A stretch of 64,000 nt of DNA, from positions 4,498,739-4,562,738 of the forward strand of contig NZ_KE161030.1 of assembly GCF_000412335.2 (NCBI RefSeq), given 5' to 3'. This stretch comes from Cedecea davisae DSM 4568 (GTDB lineage: Bacteria > Pseudomonadota > Gammaproteobacteria > Enterobacterales > Enterobacteriaceae). Position 1 is the first letter of the stretch. The number at the start of each line of letters is the position of its first letter. The notes under the pieces are model-generated. The model had not been told where the DNA came from and made no database searches. It saw only the letters and a program-made list of their open reading frames with translations. Of the stretch, positions 30,195 to 41,186 are shown one piece after another. The position numbers were made by a program, and so were the translations under genes.

Positions 30195-30340
30195 GTGAAC
30201 CCCTAAAAACAATCCTGGTTAAAAGTAGCACATCGGCGCGGCATTCGACGTCCGCAGACCGACATCAGTGACATTTCACCAATCCGTTTGACCGCACTTC
30301 TGCGGAAACGTCACTTTTGAAAGTGAAAAATAGACAATTA

Positions 30341-30467
30341 AAACCCTAAATAATTCGAGTTGCAGGTAGGCGACAAAGGAGTGGGTCCTCAGAAGCTTAC
30401 TTGAGTAAGTGACTGAGATGAGGGAGTGCGGCCAACATCCCTGCAACTTGAAGTATGACGGGTATTA
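30341..30467. repeat. ERIC (enterobacterial repetitive intergenic consensus) element
   Basis: About 127 bases forming a long imperfect inverted repeat. Its ends are ACCCTAAATAATTCGAGTTG and CAACTTGAAGTATGACGGGT. The core AGCTTACTTGAGTAAGTGAC followed by TGAGATGAGGGAGTG matches the classic ERIC centre (AAGTAAGTGACTGGGGTGAG). Length and palindrome agree with a full-size ERIC. Such elements are non-autonomous and spread through Enterobacterales intergenic DNA. Confidence 0.88.
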
Positions 30468-30481
30468 GGGGTAATTATGCA

Positions 30482-30520
30482 GAGTTGCCCGCAGCGAGGG
30501 CAAGTCGCTGCGGGCAATTG
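30482..30520 (-). terminator. Probable dctA terminator
   Basis: Inverted repeat TTGCCCGCAG (30484-30493) / CTGCGGGCAA (30509-30518), just beyond the dctA stop at 30527. The T-tract is modest (minus-strand CTCTGCATAATT). Confidence 0.7.
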
Positions 30521-30526
30521 GTCGGA

Positions 30527-31876
<1,350 letters not shown>

Positions 31877-31995
31877 TCAACATATCACCCCAAAAAAAAC
31901 GCAGAAGTGGCCTCGATCTAATTTGTTAACGGAGTTGTTAAAAATTTGAGCTGAACCGCTACAGCTCGTAACATTTGTAACTATTGTTTTTACAA

Positions 31996-34023
31996 TCAGG
32001 CGGCCAGGAACTCGTTTTCAAACTGTTCAAGCGTGCGGGCTTTAGCAAACAGGTAACCCTGGGCAAGGGTCACGCCGTGCTCCAGTAGCCAGTCGCGCTG
32101 GGCGGCTTGCTCCACGCCTTCGGCAACCACTTTCAGCTCCAGCGCTTTAGCCATGGCGATAATCACGCCGACCATCGCATTGTCCTCAGGCAGCCCATCA
32201 ACAAAGCTTTTATCAATTTTCAGCACGTCTATCGGCAGCGCTTTCATATGGTGCAGATGGCGCAGGCTGGCGTAGCCCATGCCGAAGTCGTCCAGGGCAA
32301 TACGCACCCCGGCCTGGCGCAGCGGCCGCAGGATATTCACCGCCGCCTGAGGGTCGTCTATGCGGCGGCTTTCCGTCACTTCAAGAATCAACGTACCCGG
32401 CTGAATACGGTAGCGGCTGAGCAACTCCAGCAGCGAAGGCACCATCTCTTCGTGCAGCAATTGTAGCGCCGAAAGATTGACTGACAGCGGCAGCGTGATG
32501 CCGCGGCTTTGCCAGGCCGCCAGCGTGCGGCACGACTCCTCAAGAATCCAACTGCCGACGGTAATCATCAGGCCGCAGGCCTCAATACGCTCGATAAGCC
32601 CGTCCGGCAGGCTCCAGCTTCCATCGGGCTGGCGCTGGCGGAGCAGCACTTCCGCGCTGACGACCGAGCCGTCCCGCATATCTACCTGCGGCTGGAGCCA
32701 GACGGCAAAGTTATGCTTTTCCAGCGCGTTAAGAATGTCGTGTTCTTCGGTCAGGCGGCGCTGGGCTTTTTCCATCTGCTCCGGGTCAAAGAACTGGATC
32801 TGGTTTTTACCGTGGCGGCGGGCCGACAGCGTTGCCGATGCGGCACGGCGGTATAGCTGCTCGGCGCTGAGGCCCGCTTTAAACATCGCGATGCCGATGC
32901 TGGCAGTCGGCTTAAGCTGAATGGCCTGTACCGGCAACCGCTCGTTCAGCGTCTCCATAACCTGCTGTGCCAGCGTCATGGCGTACCACGGGTCGCTGGT
33001 GCCGTAAGCCAGTAGCGCAAAATCATTGCTGCTTAACTGGGCCAGCACGGTATGGGCGGGCAATACTGCCTTAATTTTCTCCACCAGCGTCAGCAGCAGC
33101 ATTTCCCGCTGCTCTTCATTGAGCACCCCGGCAGCATCCTGCAACGTCTCGCTGGCGATAAGCATCAGCGCTCCGTGCTTTTCATTCGCCACCATCTGTT
33201 CAAGCAGCGCCATCAGCAGCGCTTTATTCGGCAGGTCGGTCAGCGGGTTGCGGGTGCTGAGGGTGTTCATCTGCTCCTGCAAACGCTGGGTTATCTGCTG
33301 GTTGCGGTTATAGCTGCGCACCAGCATGCCGATTTCATCGTCATGGTGCAGCGGCGGCAGCGCCAGCTGGTGCTCCCCTGCCTGCTGAGGGTTAAGCCCA
33401 TCAAGCTCGCGGCTAATTTTACGGATTGGGTGCACAACCAGCCGGTTAATACACCAGCTAATCGCCACGGTGAGGATCAGCGCCAGCAGCAAATAGGTGG
33501 TTAACAGCGTGGAGATAGTGCTGATGATGATGCGATACATGCGCCAGGAATCGGCCTGTAACACCAGGTAGGCCAGCGGCTGCGGGTTAGCCGGTCGTTC
33601 AAGCGAATAGAGCGGCAGGGATATCTGCACCGGCAGCTCAAACACCCGGGCGATAAGCATCGGGATTTGGTGCTCCGGTATAAAGCTCAGGCGCAGCGCC
33701 TGGAACTGATTCGGCAGCACCACGTCCGCCCGGCTGATAATGCCCGAAGGCTGAATTTGATGCAGGATGGCTTCGGCCTGCGGAATATCGGCACGCAGGA
33801 TTGCGTCGGACAGCGGAAGACGCACGGAGTGGGCGATTTTCTCCATCTGCATGGCGGTGTCGTACCGACTTTGCTGAACGAAATGGAACAGCTGAATGAC
33901 GATAAAAATGAAAATAAAGACCAGGGCCACGGCCGACACCATAGCCATCTGTTTTATCGTTAAGGAACGACTGACTCGCAAGCTGACTCTCCGATATTGC
34001 TTAACCCACGCCACGCCCGGCAT
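31996..34023 (-). CDS. pdeK: Membrane GGDEF-EAL protein PdeK (YhjK / HmsP-like phosphodiesterase)
   Basis: A 675-residue protein. A first membrane helix ([21 protein letters not shown]) is followed by a periplasmic sensor of about 110 residues, a second helix ([20 protein letters not shown]), a HAMP linker, GGDEF and EAL. The GGDEF site reads SSNDF, so the cyclase is dead. The EAL domain reads EVL in SAEVLLRQR and keeps [21 protein letters not shown] and KIDKSFV, so phosphodiesterase activity is likely. It lies next to bcsC as in E. coli and should lower c-di-GMP near cellulose synthase. The start may instead be TTG at 33981 ([10 protein letters not shown]), which matches the E. coli N-terminus; ATG 34023 is given. 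Confidence 0.92.
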   Translation of the reverse strand: MPGVAWVKQYRRVSLRVSRSLTIKQMAMVSAVALVFIFIFIVIQLFHFVQQSRYDTAMQMEKIAHSVRLPLSDAILRADIPQAEAILHQIQPSGIISRADVVLPNQFQALRLSFIPEHQIPMLIARVFELPVQISLPLYSLERPANPQPLAYLVLQADSWRMYRIIISTISTLLTTYLLLALILTVAISWCINRLVVHPIRKISRELDGLNPQQAGEHQLALPPLHHDDEIGMLVRSYNRNQQITQRLQEQMNTLSTRNPLTDLPNKALLMALLEQMVANEKHGALMLIASETLQDAAGVLNEEQREMLLLTLVEKIKAVLPAHTVLAQLSSNDFALLAYGTSDPWYAMTLAQQVMETLNERLPVQAIQLKPTASIGIAMFKAGLSAEQLYRRAASATLSARRHGKNQIQFFDPEQMEKAQRRLTEEHDILNALEKHNFAVWLQPQVDMRDGSVVSAEVLLRQRQPDGSWSLPDGLIERIEACGLMITVGSWILEESCRTLAAWQSRGITLPLSVNLSALQLLHEEMVPSLLELLSRYRIQPGTLILEVTESRRIDDPQAAVNILRPLRQAGVRIALDDFGMGYASLRHLHHMKALPIDVLKIDKSFVDGLPEDNAMVGVIIAMAKALELKVVAEGVEQAAQRDWLLEHGVTLAQGYLFAKARTLEQFENEFLAA

Positions 34024-34182
34024 CAGGATATTCTTATGCCCGCAGAGTATACTGCATTGTCACAGGTTTTAATCCTGGCGGCAGGATAATCGGGTAATTC
34101 TGCTTTTACCGGCAAAACCGGCTGAGTTTCGTCCGAATTAGCAGGCGACAAGAGCAATCCCGCCACCTTCATAAGCCGTTAA

Positions 34183-37100
34183 TCAGAAGTCCGCATAAGG
34201 CACCAGCGGCTGCGGCGGCATATCCATATCACCCTGCCATCCCCCCATTGAATAGCGAACAAAAATCAGCGCATGGCTTGGGGTGTAATCCTTGGCCTGT
34301 TGAATATCAAACCCGGCACCGATTGACCAGTGCGAGCTGATACGGCGCTCCACCAGCGCCCTGGCGGTGTAGCCAAAGCCGTTGCTGCTGCTGGCGGCGA
34401 AAGGCTCGTTGCGATCCGGGTAGCCCACGGGGTTGCCTCTGGGCAAAGGACTTAGATCGTTCGGCACTAAATCAGGGAGAGGGTAGCGTCGGCCCGCATT
34501 ACTGTGGGAATAAGACCACGAGCCGGAAGCGCCCAACTCCCAGGACCAGTTCTCCGTACGCTTGCGCCAAATTACCGGCACGGCAAACGAGAGGTATTTT
34601 TGCGGACTGTAATAGCCGCCCTGGCCGAGGAAATAGTCGCTGAGATCTTTTTCGTAGTGCCAGACCATATTGGTGAGGCCAACGGTCAGGCGCTGGTTAT
34701 TCTCATTGATAAGCTTGTAGTAATAACCCGTCATCCAGCGTACACGCCAGTTATCGGCAACGTTTTTACCGGTCAGCGAGTCCGCGCTCAGGCTCGACCA
34801 CACGCCGTTCGCTTCACCTTTATCGTAGCTGAGGCTAAGCCCGCCCCCCGTGGCACGCACGCCGCCCCATACGGTATTGGTATTCGGATCGCGCTGCCCG
34901 CCGAAAGAGAGCAGCGAGCTGGAGATGGGCCGCCGGTGAGCATTAACGGTGTAGCCAAACGGGCCGAGATCGTTGCTGTAGCTAATGCCGCCGACAACAT
35001 CAACAACGTCAAAACCTAGCGGCGTAGTGCCGATATCCGTTTGCCAGGTGTTATTTTTCCAGCCCACCGCCAGGCTTGCGCCGTTGGCGCTCTGGTTGGT
35101 GTTACCGTGGCAGGTATGTTCGTTACAGGTCCCCCAGCGCTCATGGTAGCCCGCGCCGCCATCTTTAAACGACCCGGCATCCATGTTTACCATATCGGTA
35201 CGGAACCACATTCGCCCGTCGCTTAGCGGAGCATCAACTTCCAGCATCGTAGTATGTGCTTTCAGGTCAGAGTAGCCCGGCGTACCGCTGGATCCCCAGT
35301 ATTCATGGTCGAGGGTAACGTTCACATCTTGCTGACGATAAAGGTCAGCGGCATCGCTACGCACCCCGCGCTTCAGCCAGTCGTCTTTCTCATCGTTGCG
35401 GGTCAGGCGGGTAAAACTGTCGTTATCCGTCGGGCGTTTGTCGGTAACGCCCGATGCAACCATCGCATCTTTATAGGTTTCCAGCGCCTGCTGTGGCTGG
35501 CCGTTCGCGGCCTGGAAGCCTGCGGCATCACGCATCACCAGCGCACTTTCCATGGAAGGCGGCTGCCGTTTAGCACTTGCCAGAATAGGCGCAAAGGTTT
35601 TTTCAGCCCTGCTATTGTCGCCAAGCGCGGCCCACGCGTTGGCTGCCCGCCGTTGGGTATTGATTGTCGGTGCTTCTGCCGTCGGAACCTGCTCCAGTTT
35701 CGCCAGCTGCGCACGGGCCTGAACATTATCGCCATTGGCAATCAGCACCTCGGTTAGCCCGAGCAGGGCATCATCGTTTGCCGGAGAGCGCTGCAACACT
35801 TTTTGATACTGATTTTTAGCCTCAGCGCGGTCACCGCGCTCTGCTGCCCAGTCTGCCAGAGTCAGGTCTACGCGGTCGGAAACCGGCTGCTGGCGTAGCA
35901 ACGCGATAGCTTCTGGCTCTTTGCCGCCATCCCGCAGGCGATTCGCCGTTTGCATCACCTCGTTGAACCGCAACCGGCTCGCCAGCTCCTGGATATTGTC
36001 GTTCCACTGCGCTTTTGGCAGCGTATCGAGATGGCTGAGCGCCGCCGCATCATTATCATTTCCGGACAGATAAAGCCCGTAGGCATAAACCTGTTCAGGA
36101 TCGTCCGGCTTACGCTGAGCAAGCCCGCGCATCAGGCCATCGGCCTCGCTATGCTGCCCCGCAGAATAAAGATCGTTTGCCAGGCGATAAGTTATCCACA
36201 CGCTGTCCGGATCCATTTGCAAACGCTGACGCTGCACCTGCGCGGCCCTCGCCCACTGCCCCTGGCTTTCCAGCGCGCTGGCCTGCTGTTCAAGGCGCTC
36301 GCCCGTAATACTGCGCTCAATATCATCGATACTGCGGCGCTGGCTGGCCGACAGGCTTTGAATATAGGCCGTAGCCCGCTCCGGGGACTGGCGGCGGTAG
36401 ACATTAGCCAGACCGCGAACCGCGTTGCTGTTGCCGCGATCCATCCGCAGAGCCTGCTGGTAATAGCGTTCGGCGCTGGCGTCATCTTTTTTGGCGACGG
36501 CCACATCGCCAAAGCCCAGCACCGCATAGCTGTCGGTGTTATCAACCGACTGCGCCTGCTGGTATTTGAGGCGTGCTGCATCAGGATTATTAGCCTTCAG
36601 CAGGGCGTCCCCCTGCTCGATAAGCAGCCAGTAACGGTTGGTTTTTAGCAGGCTGTCCCACTTGCCGCGATTGTCGCTGTCAGGGTCCATCTGAATGGCT
36701 TTCTGGAACTGCTGTACCGCCAGGGCGCGGTTGCCCTGCTGGGAATAAGCCTGCCCGAGCGCGCCCACAACCTCGCTGTCGTTTTGCTTAGCACTTAACG
36801 CCTCTTTCAGCTGCCCGATAGTTTTACTCCCACCGCCGCTGCTTACCCCCGCCAGCCCCTGGGCGCGGGCGCGGAATGCAGGGTCAGCCAGCTGTTTTTC
36901 CTGCTGCTCGAGCCGCGCACGGGCGGTGGTCACCGTATCTCCATCGCTAAAAACGGTCAGGAAGCGCTGCAGGGCGGCAACGCTTATCGGCCCTGCGGGA
37001 AGGCTGTCTATTTGGTTGTACCAAAGCGTCGCGGCATCTTCACGGCTGATATCAGACTTCGCCATCTGCTCCAGAATTTGATACGCCTCGGCGCTGCGGC

Positions 37101-37683
37101 CGTTGGCAAACATCAGCCGCGCAAGGCTTCCCCGAAGCTCGGCGTTGCCCGGCGCTGCCGCATCCAGCGCTTTTAACTTATCAATGGCCTGATTAACGCC
37201 GCCGGGCCGCCTGGCCATCAGCGTCCAGTATTCAATCGCCAGGTCGCCAGCCGGAGGGTTGCCGTTAAACAACTTTTCGTAAGCCGCGATAGCTTCATCG
37301 GTATGCCCGCTGGTCGCCAGCAAACGCGCCTGCTGTAGCTGCTGGCGGCCTTCTGCACCGGTCAGCATCATGGTGGTTTGCGACTGTTTGTATTCGTCGG
37401 AGTCCGGCGCCTGCTTTGCCAGCCGGTCGAGCAGTTTTTTCGCTCCGGCGTTGTCACCCTGGCGCAGCAGGTAGCGCATACGGGCGGCAATAACGTCCGG
37501 GTCGTCAGGCGCCATCAGCTCCAGCCGGTAAAGCGACTGGCGCACAATATCTTCGCGCTTGCTGGCCTCGCCAAGCCGCACCTGCTCAAGTAGCTGCTGC
37601 TGAGGCGTCAACGCGGCCTGGGCCGCCGGTGTCAGCGCTATGCCCAGCGAGAGGGCGACAAAACTTAATGAGAACCTGCGCAT
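34183..37683 (-). CDS. bcsC: Cellulose synthase export subunit BcsC
   Basis: A 1166-residue protein (E. coli 1157). A Sec signal ([20 protein letters not shown]) is followed by some 19 tetratricopeptide repeats filling about residues 25-760, for example [20 protein letters not shown]. The C-terminal part from about residue 800 is a 16-strand outer-membrane beta barrel ending [20 protein letters not shown]. The TPR part reaches across the periplasm to BcsB and the barrel exports the glucan. It is last in the bcsRQABZC transcript and overlaps bcsZ by 19 bases. Confidence 0.97.
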   Translation of the reverse strand: MRRFSLSFVALSLGIALTPAAQAALTPQQQLLEQVRLGEASKREDIVRQSLYRLELMAPDDPDVIAARMRYLLRQGDNAGAKKLLDRLAKQAPDSDEYKQSQTTMMLTGAEGRQQLQQARLLATSGHTDEAIAAYEKLFNGNPPAGDLAIEYWTLMARRPGGVNQAIDKLKALDAAAPGNAELRGSLARLMFANGRSAEAYQILEQMAKSDISREDAATLWYNQIDSLPAGPISVAALQRFLTVFSDGDTVTTARARLEQQEKQLADPAFRARAQGLAGVSSGGGSKTIGQLKEALSAKQNDSEVVGALGQAYSQQGNRALAVQQFQKAIQMDPDSDNRGKWDSLLKTNRYWLLIEQGDALLKANNPDAARLKYQQAQSVDNTDSYAVLGFGDVAVAKKDDASAERYYQQALRMDRGNSNAVRGLANVYRRQSPERATAYIQSLSASQRRSIDDIERSITGERLEQQASALESQGQWARAAQVQRQRLQMDPDSVWITYRLANDLYSAGQHSEADGLMRGLAQRKPDDPEQVYAYGLYLSGNDNDAAALSHLDTLPKAQWNDNIQELASRLRFNEVMQTANRLRDGGKEPEAIALLRQQPVSDRVDLTLADWAAERGDRAEAKNQYQKVLQRSPANDDALLGLTEVLIANGDNVQARAQLAKLEQVPTAEAPTINTQRRAANAWAALGDNSRAEKTFAPILASAKRQPPSMESALVMRDAAGFQAANGQPQQALETYKDAMVASGVTDKRPTDNDSFTRLTRNDEKDDWLKRGVRSDAADLYRQQDVNVTLDHEYWGSSGTPGYSDLKAHTTMLEVDAPLSDGRMWFRTDMVNMDAGSFKDGGAGYHERWGTCNEHTCHGNTNQSANGASLAVGWKNNTWQTDIGTTPLGFDVVDVVGGISYSNDLGPFGYTVNAHRRPISSSLLSFGGQRDPNTNTVWGGVRATGGGLSLSYDKGEANGVWSSLSADSLTGKNVADNWRVRWMTGYYYKLINENNQRLTVGLTNMVWHYEKDLSDYFLGQGGYYSPQKYLSFAVPVIWRKRTENWSWELGASGSWSYSHSNAGRRYPLPDLVPNDLSPLPRGNPVGYPDRNEPFAASSSNGFGYTARALVERRISSHWSIGAGFDIQQAKDYTPSHALIFVRYSMGGWQGDMDMPPQPLVPYADF

Positions 37684-38771
37684 ACCTGCCCCCAGCCTGG
37701 GAGTAATTCACCCAGAGAATTAAAGCGAAAACGTTTTTGATCCCATCCCTGACCAAAGAGCGTTAAGACGAAGCTGTAGTAGGCATCCGCCTGCGGAAAG
37801 TTATCGTTTACCCGCTGGCGCTGGACCTCACGCGCATTGCCGTCCTGTAAAAAGGGCAGCATGGCGGCAGAGAACCCAACCGGCCCGTTGCCCCGGGCAA
37901 TGCCGCTTTGCACATCAACTTTTTCCGGCGGCACGCCCTGCCTCGTCGTAAGGTCGGCCATCGGCTGGAACCGTTTGAGCAGCAGTGCCTTGTGCGGATC
38001 GTTATCGGCCATCATGCCGACCCAGAGATACACGCGAATAGCGTTATAGCTGCCGTAGCGGCTGTCATCTTCATTAAACTGCCAGCCTTTACCCTGTTGC
38101 CAGCTGGCCCAGTCTGGCGAAAAGCCTTTGGGGGCCGTTTCCAGAAGCAAACGCTGGTTTGCGGCTCTCATGGCGGGCCATGGCCCTTCATAGCGAACAA
38201 CGCGTTGCAACACCTGCGGCGGAAGGTAGCTTGGGTTCAGCCGCCATGCAGGGGCATGATTAAAGCCGACTTTACCGGGCAACAGCGTAAAACCGAGCCC
38301 CGGGATTTTGACCACTTCCTCTTTGGCGACGCGTTTGAGCAACTGCTCGCCGAGGCGGATATAATCGGGCTTTTTCCACAGCCTTCCGGCCTCCAGCAGG
38401 CTCCAGACTATCCACATATCGGCATCCGAGGCAGAGTTGCTGTCCAGCACCGTCCATTCACCCTTTTCATTCTTTCCCCACAGCCAGGCGGGAAGATGGG
38501 CTTTCAGCGCCCCTTCTGCGAGGTTGTTCTCGGTCCAGCGCAATAGCCTGTCGAACATGTCAGGATCGTTGGCGACCAGGGCAAAAAACAGCGCATAGCT
38601 TTGCCCCTCGGAGGTGGTGATTTTGCGCTCGTCGCTCGGGTCGATAACCCTTCCCTGGTCACTGATATAGTTCTGCCTGAACTGTTCCCAGGCGGGCCAG
38701 TTACAGGCCGCCCGCCCGCTGACGGCTATCAACATCAGCCCGGCCATTAGCAGCGCAGACCTTAATCTCAT
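37665..38771 (-). CDS. bcsZ: Periplasmic endo-1,4-beta-glucanase BcsZ (GH8), catalytic-base position altered
   Basis: A 368-residue GH8 cellulase, the E. coli length, with a Sec signal ([20 protein letters not shown]). BcsZ trims cellulose in the periplasm during export. The proton donor Glu55 is present in [12 protein letters not shown]. At residue 243, where E. coli BcsZ has the proposed base Asp (SYDAIRVYMWVG), this protein has Asn ([12 protein letters not shown]; codon AAC, 38043-38045). The rest of the protein is intact, including [20 protein letters not shown] and [13 protein letters not shown]. Activity may be reduced, lost or dependent on another acid. It sits 5 bases after bcsB. Confidence 0.95.
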   Translation of the reverse strand: MRLRSALLMAGLMLIAVSGRAACNWPAWEQFRQNYISDQGRVIDPSDERKITTSEGQSYALFFALVANDPDMFDRLLRWTENNLAEGALKAHLPAWLWGKNEKGEWTVLDSNSASDADMWIVWSLLEAGRLWKKPDYIRLGEQLLKRVAKEEVVKIPGLGFTLLPGKVGFNHAPAWRLNPSYLPPQVLQRVVRYEGPWPAMRAANQRLLLETAPKGFSPDWASWQQGKGWQFNEDDSRYGSYNAIRVYLWVGMMADNDPHKALLLKRFQPMADLTTRQGVPPEKVDVQSGIARGNGPVGFSAAMLPFLQDGNAREVQRQRVNDNFPQADAYYSFVLTLFGQGWDQKRFRFNSLGELLPGWGQVCAGSH

Positions 38772-38776
38772 GGCAA

Positions 38777-41170
38777 TTACTCGTCTTCCGGGTCGATACG
38801 GCGGCGGCTAAGAATACGCAGCACTCGCCACAGCACCCAGGCCAGCAGCACCACGCTTATTGCCGCGAAAATCGCCAGCAGAACCGGGTGGTTAGACAGC
38901 GCGTACCAGATACGCTCGAACCACGGCAAATGGCCGACATAGTAAATATCACCTACACGAAGGCTATTCACCCCGGACTCGCGGATCACCGCAACCGAGC
39001 CCGAAATTGCCGCTCGCTTACCGCTGTCATTTAACGCGCCGTTCAACAACTCATAACCACGCGGGCTATCAGCCAGCAGAGCAAGAACGCTGCGCTGGTC
39101 GTTATACGGTGACTGGAATCCAACAATAGCGGCCATCGGGCCGGCGGAGGATACCGTGGTCTGTATATCGGCCACGCGATCGTTCGGGTCAGAAACCGCA
39201 CTCAGCAGAGGCGACTGGCGAACCGGCGTTTTCACCCAGCTCTGCGCCGCCTCGACCAGCAGATCGATGCGTTTATCATCCTTCAGGCCCGGCGGAATAG
39301 AGCCGATTATCATGATATCGGCATCTTTGCCCTGAATAGCGCTGCCGTCATCGGTCAAATCGACATTCAGCGCCGGAAGCCCGGTCTGGGAGCCAAGGGT
39401 GCCGAGCGTATCCAGCAGGGCGGTCATCTGCGCCGGTTCAGGCGTTTTGCCTACGACCACGATAGTTTGAGACAGATCGGCCATGCGGCTGAACGGGAAG
39501 CCCGCATTAGCAAACGAGCGCAGGTCCGGCATCGCGATAAAGTGGTGGTAGTTGGAGAAATCGATGGTCGACTCGTCCTCAACCACAACGTGGTTCTGCA
39601 CCGGCTGGAAGGTAATACAGTTCTCAATTGAGCCACCCGGCATCGGGTTCATGTACGAGAAGTCAAAGCGCAGCTGATTGGCGGCACCCAGGCGCAAAGC
39701 CGGGATCGCCACATCGGTTTTGCCGTCCAGCAGCCCCTGTAACACCGGCAGGCGCAGCAGCAGCTTGTTATTTTCTTCGTTCGGCGTCAGGTTGAACGAT
39801 TGCAGGAACTGGTTGTTCAGGCTGATGTCCATGCGCGAGCTGTCCTTCATCGCCGGTGCGGTATAGCGATATTTCAGGTTCAGATCGATACCGTTGCTGC
39901 GCAGCAGATAGAGATCCGGCGGCAGATTCATCGTGATGTTAATAGCGGCAGGTTCAAGCCCGCTGGACTGAAGCTGCTCCTGGTAGGTTTTTAGCTCACC
40001 GAGGGTAATAGGCCGGTCGGTTCGTACCCAGTTTGGCGCGTCGTATGGCTGGCGCGGCAGCAGCGGCTTCACGTCGTCAACGGTGACGCTGCTGCTCCGG
40101 AACAGAATATTCCCTTGAGCGATACCTTTGGCCGCCTGGATCAGGTCCTTATCATCGCGGCCAAAGACCACCAGCAACTTGATATACGGGTTGCCCGGAT
40201 GGTTAATCATTTCAACGGTTGGCGCTTTCACCGGCGGGTGGTCACGCAGGAAGTCGGGCCGCTTGTCGTTGGTGGCAAACACGATGCCGTTGCTGTCCGG
40301 CAGCTGGTTATACAATACCGGGAAGCTCTGGCCCCGCCAGGCGGTGCGGGAGCCAAACCATGAGGCCACAATCCCGGCGGCACGCTGCTGCTCTATATCC
40401 GGGCTGGCGGCGAAAACAAAAGGCAGGGTCAGCGGGCGGTCGTCGCGCGGGTCAAAGAAGGGTATCGGGAAGTGCGACAGATCGTTTTGCACCTCCAGCC
40501 GCTGGTAGGTCAGCGCCAGAGAGCTGCTGCGCCCGACGTCCATCCACAATGTGGTGCTGGCCGGGTTTTCACAGATATCGCGATAATGACCGACAAACTC
40601 CAGCCGCACGCGGTTAAAGTCGGTGATGTAGAGCGGGTTAATCGGCACCTGGGCGAAAGTTTTCTTGCCCAGTTGCTCTTTGGTCACAGGCAGAACGCCC
40701 ATCAGCTCGTCGTTAAGATAAACCTTCAGCTGCGACTGCACGGGCAGCAGCGCCGGAGAAGGCGTGTACTCAAGGTTCAGAAGGGCTTTGGACACCACCT
40801 CATCGCTGCGCATGCCGAACTCGACCGAGCCGGTCGGGTTGACGCCGCGTAGCACCATACTTCCCGGCGGCGGCGCGATTTGTGCGAAATTCAGTTTTAC
40901 ATCGCGCGAAGGGATGTTTTCGGCGACGATCGGCGCATTTGCTCCGGTCACGCCCGGCAGCACTTGCCCCACCTGAGCCGCAGCATCCGGCGGAGTAGCC
41001 GGTATTAGCGCCTCCGTCTGAGCAGGCGCAGGCGTCACCGCCGCCTGGTTTGCCGTAGCCACCGTCGGCACCGTTGGGGTCGGCGTCGCATCAGCCGCAT
41101 TCACCGCTGTAACAGGCAGGGCGCTCATGCCTACCGCCGCTGCGCAAAACCAGGATATTTTTCTTTTCAT
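38777..41170 (-). CDS. bcsB: Cellulose synthase regulatory subunit BcsB
   Basis: A 797-residue periplasmic protein (E. coli 779) with a signal peptide, a Pro/Thr/Ala-rich linker ([20 protein letters not shown]) and alternating carbohydrate-binding and flavodoxin-like domains. A single C-terminal membrane anchor ([20 protein letters not shown]) is needed for BcsA activity. It guides the glucan from BcsA to BcsC. The start at 41170 (MKRKISWFC) is chosen because the signal begins there; the frame extends to 41245 into bcsA. The linker is longer than in E. coli, which explains the added length. Confidence 0.96.
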   Translation of the reverse strand: MKRKISWFCAAAVGMSALPVTAVNAADATPTPTVPTVATANQAAVTPAPAQTEALIPATPPDAAAQVGQVLPGVTGANAPIVAENIPSRDVKLNFAQIAPPPGSMVLRGVNPTGSVEFGMRSDEVVSKALLNLEYTPSPALLPVQSQLKVYLNDELMGVLPVTKEQLGKKTFAQVPINPLYITDFNRVRLEFVGHYRDICENPASTTLWMDVGRSSSLALTYQRLEVQNDLSHFPIPFFDPRDDRPLTLPFVFAASPDIEQQRAAGIVASWFGSRTAWRGQSFPVLYNQLPDSNGIVFATNDKRPDFLRDHPPVKAPTVEMINHPGNPYIKLLVVFGRDDKDLIQAAKGIAQGNILFRSSSVTVDDVKPLLPRQPYDAPNWVRTDRPITLGELKTYQEQLQSSGLEPAAINITMNLPPDLYLLRSNGIDLNLKYRYTAPAMKDSSRMDISLNNQFLQSFNLTPNEENNKLLLRLPVLQGLLDGKTDVAIPALRLGAANQLRFDFSYMNPMPGGSIENCITFQPVQNHVVVEDESTIDFSNYHHFIAMPDLRSFANAGFPFSRMADLSQTIVVVGKTPEPAQMTALLDTLGTLGSQTGLPALNVDLTDDGSAIQGKDADIMIIGSIPPGLKDDKRIDLLVEAAQSWVKTPVRQSPLLSAVSDPNDRVADIQTTVSSAGPMAAIVGFQSPYNDQRSVLALLADSPRGYELLNGALNDSGKRAAISGSVAVIRESGVNSLRVGDIYYVGHLPWFERIWYALSNHPVLLAIFAAISVVLLAWVLWRVLRILSRRRIDPEDE

Positions 41171-41186
41171 CGCGTTTTCATCAAAG

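Larger units (their letters stand above)
30195..30526. other. Intergenic region yhjJ-dctA
   Basis: About 330 bases with no gene. The left part is the yhjJ promoter region (yhjJ on the minus strand). The rest is mostly an ERIC element. CTGCGGGCAA near 30509 and TTGCCCGCAG near 30484 form the stem of a dctA terminator just past its stop codon. Confidence 0.75.
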
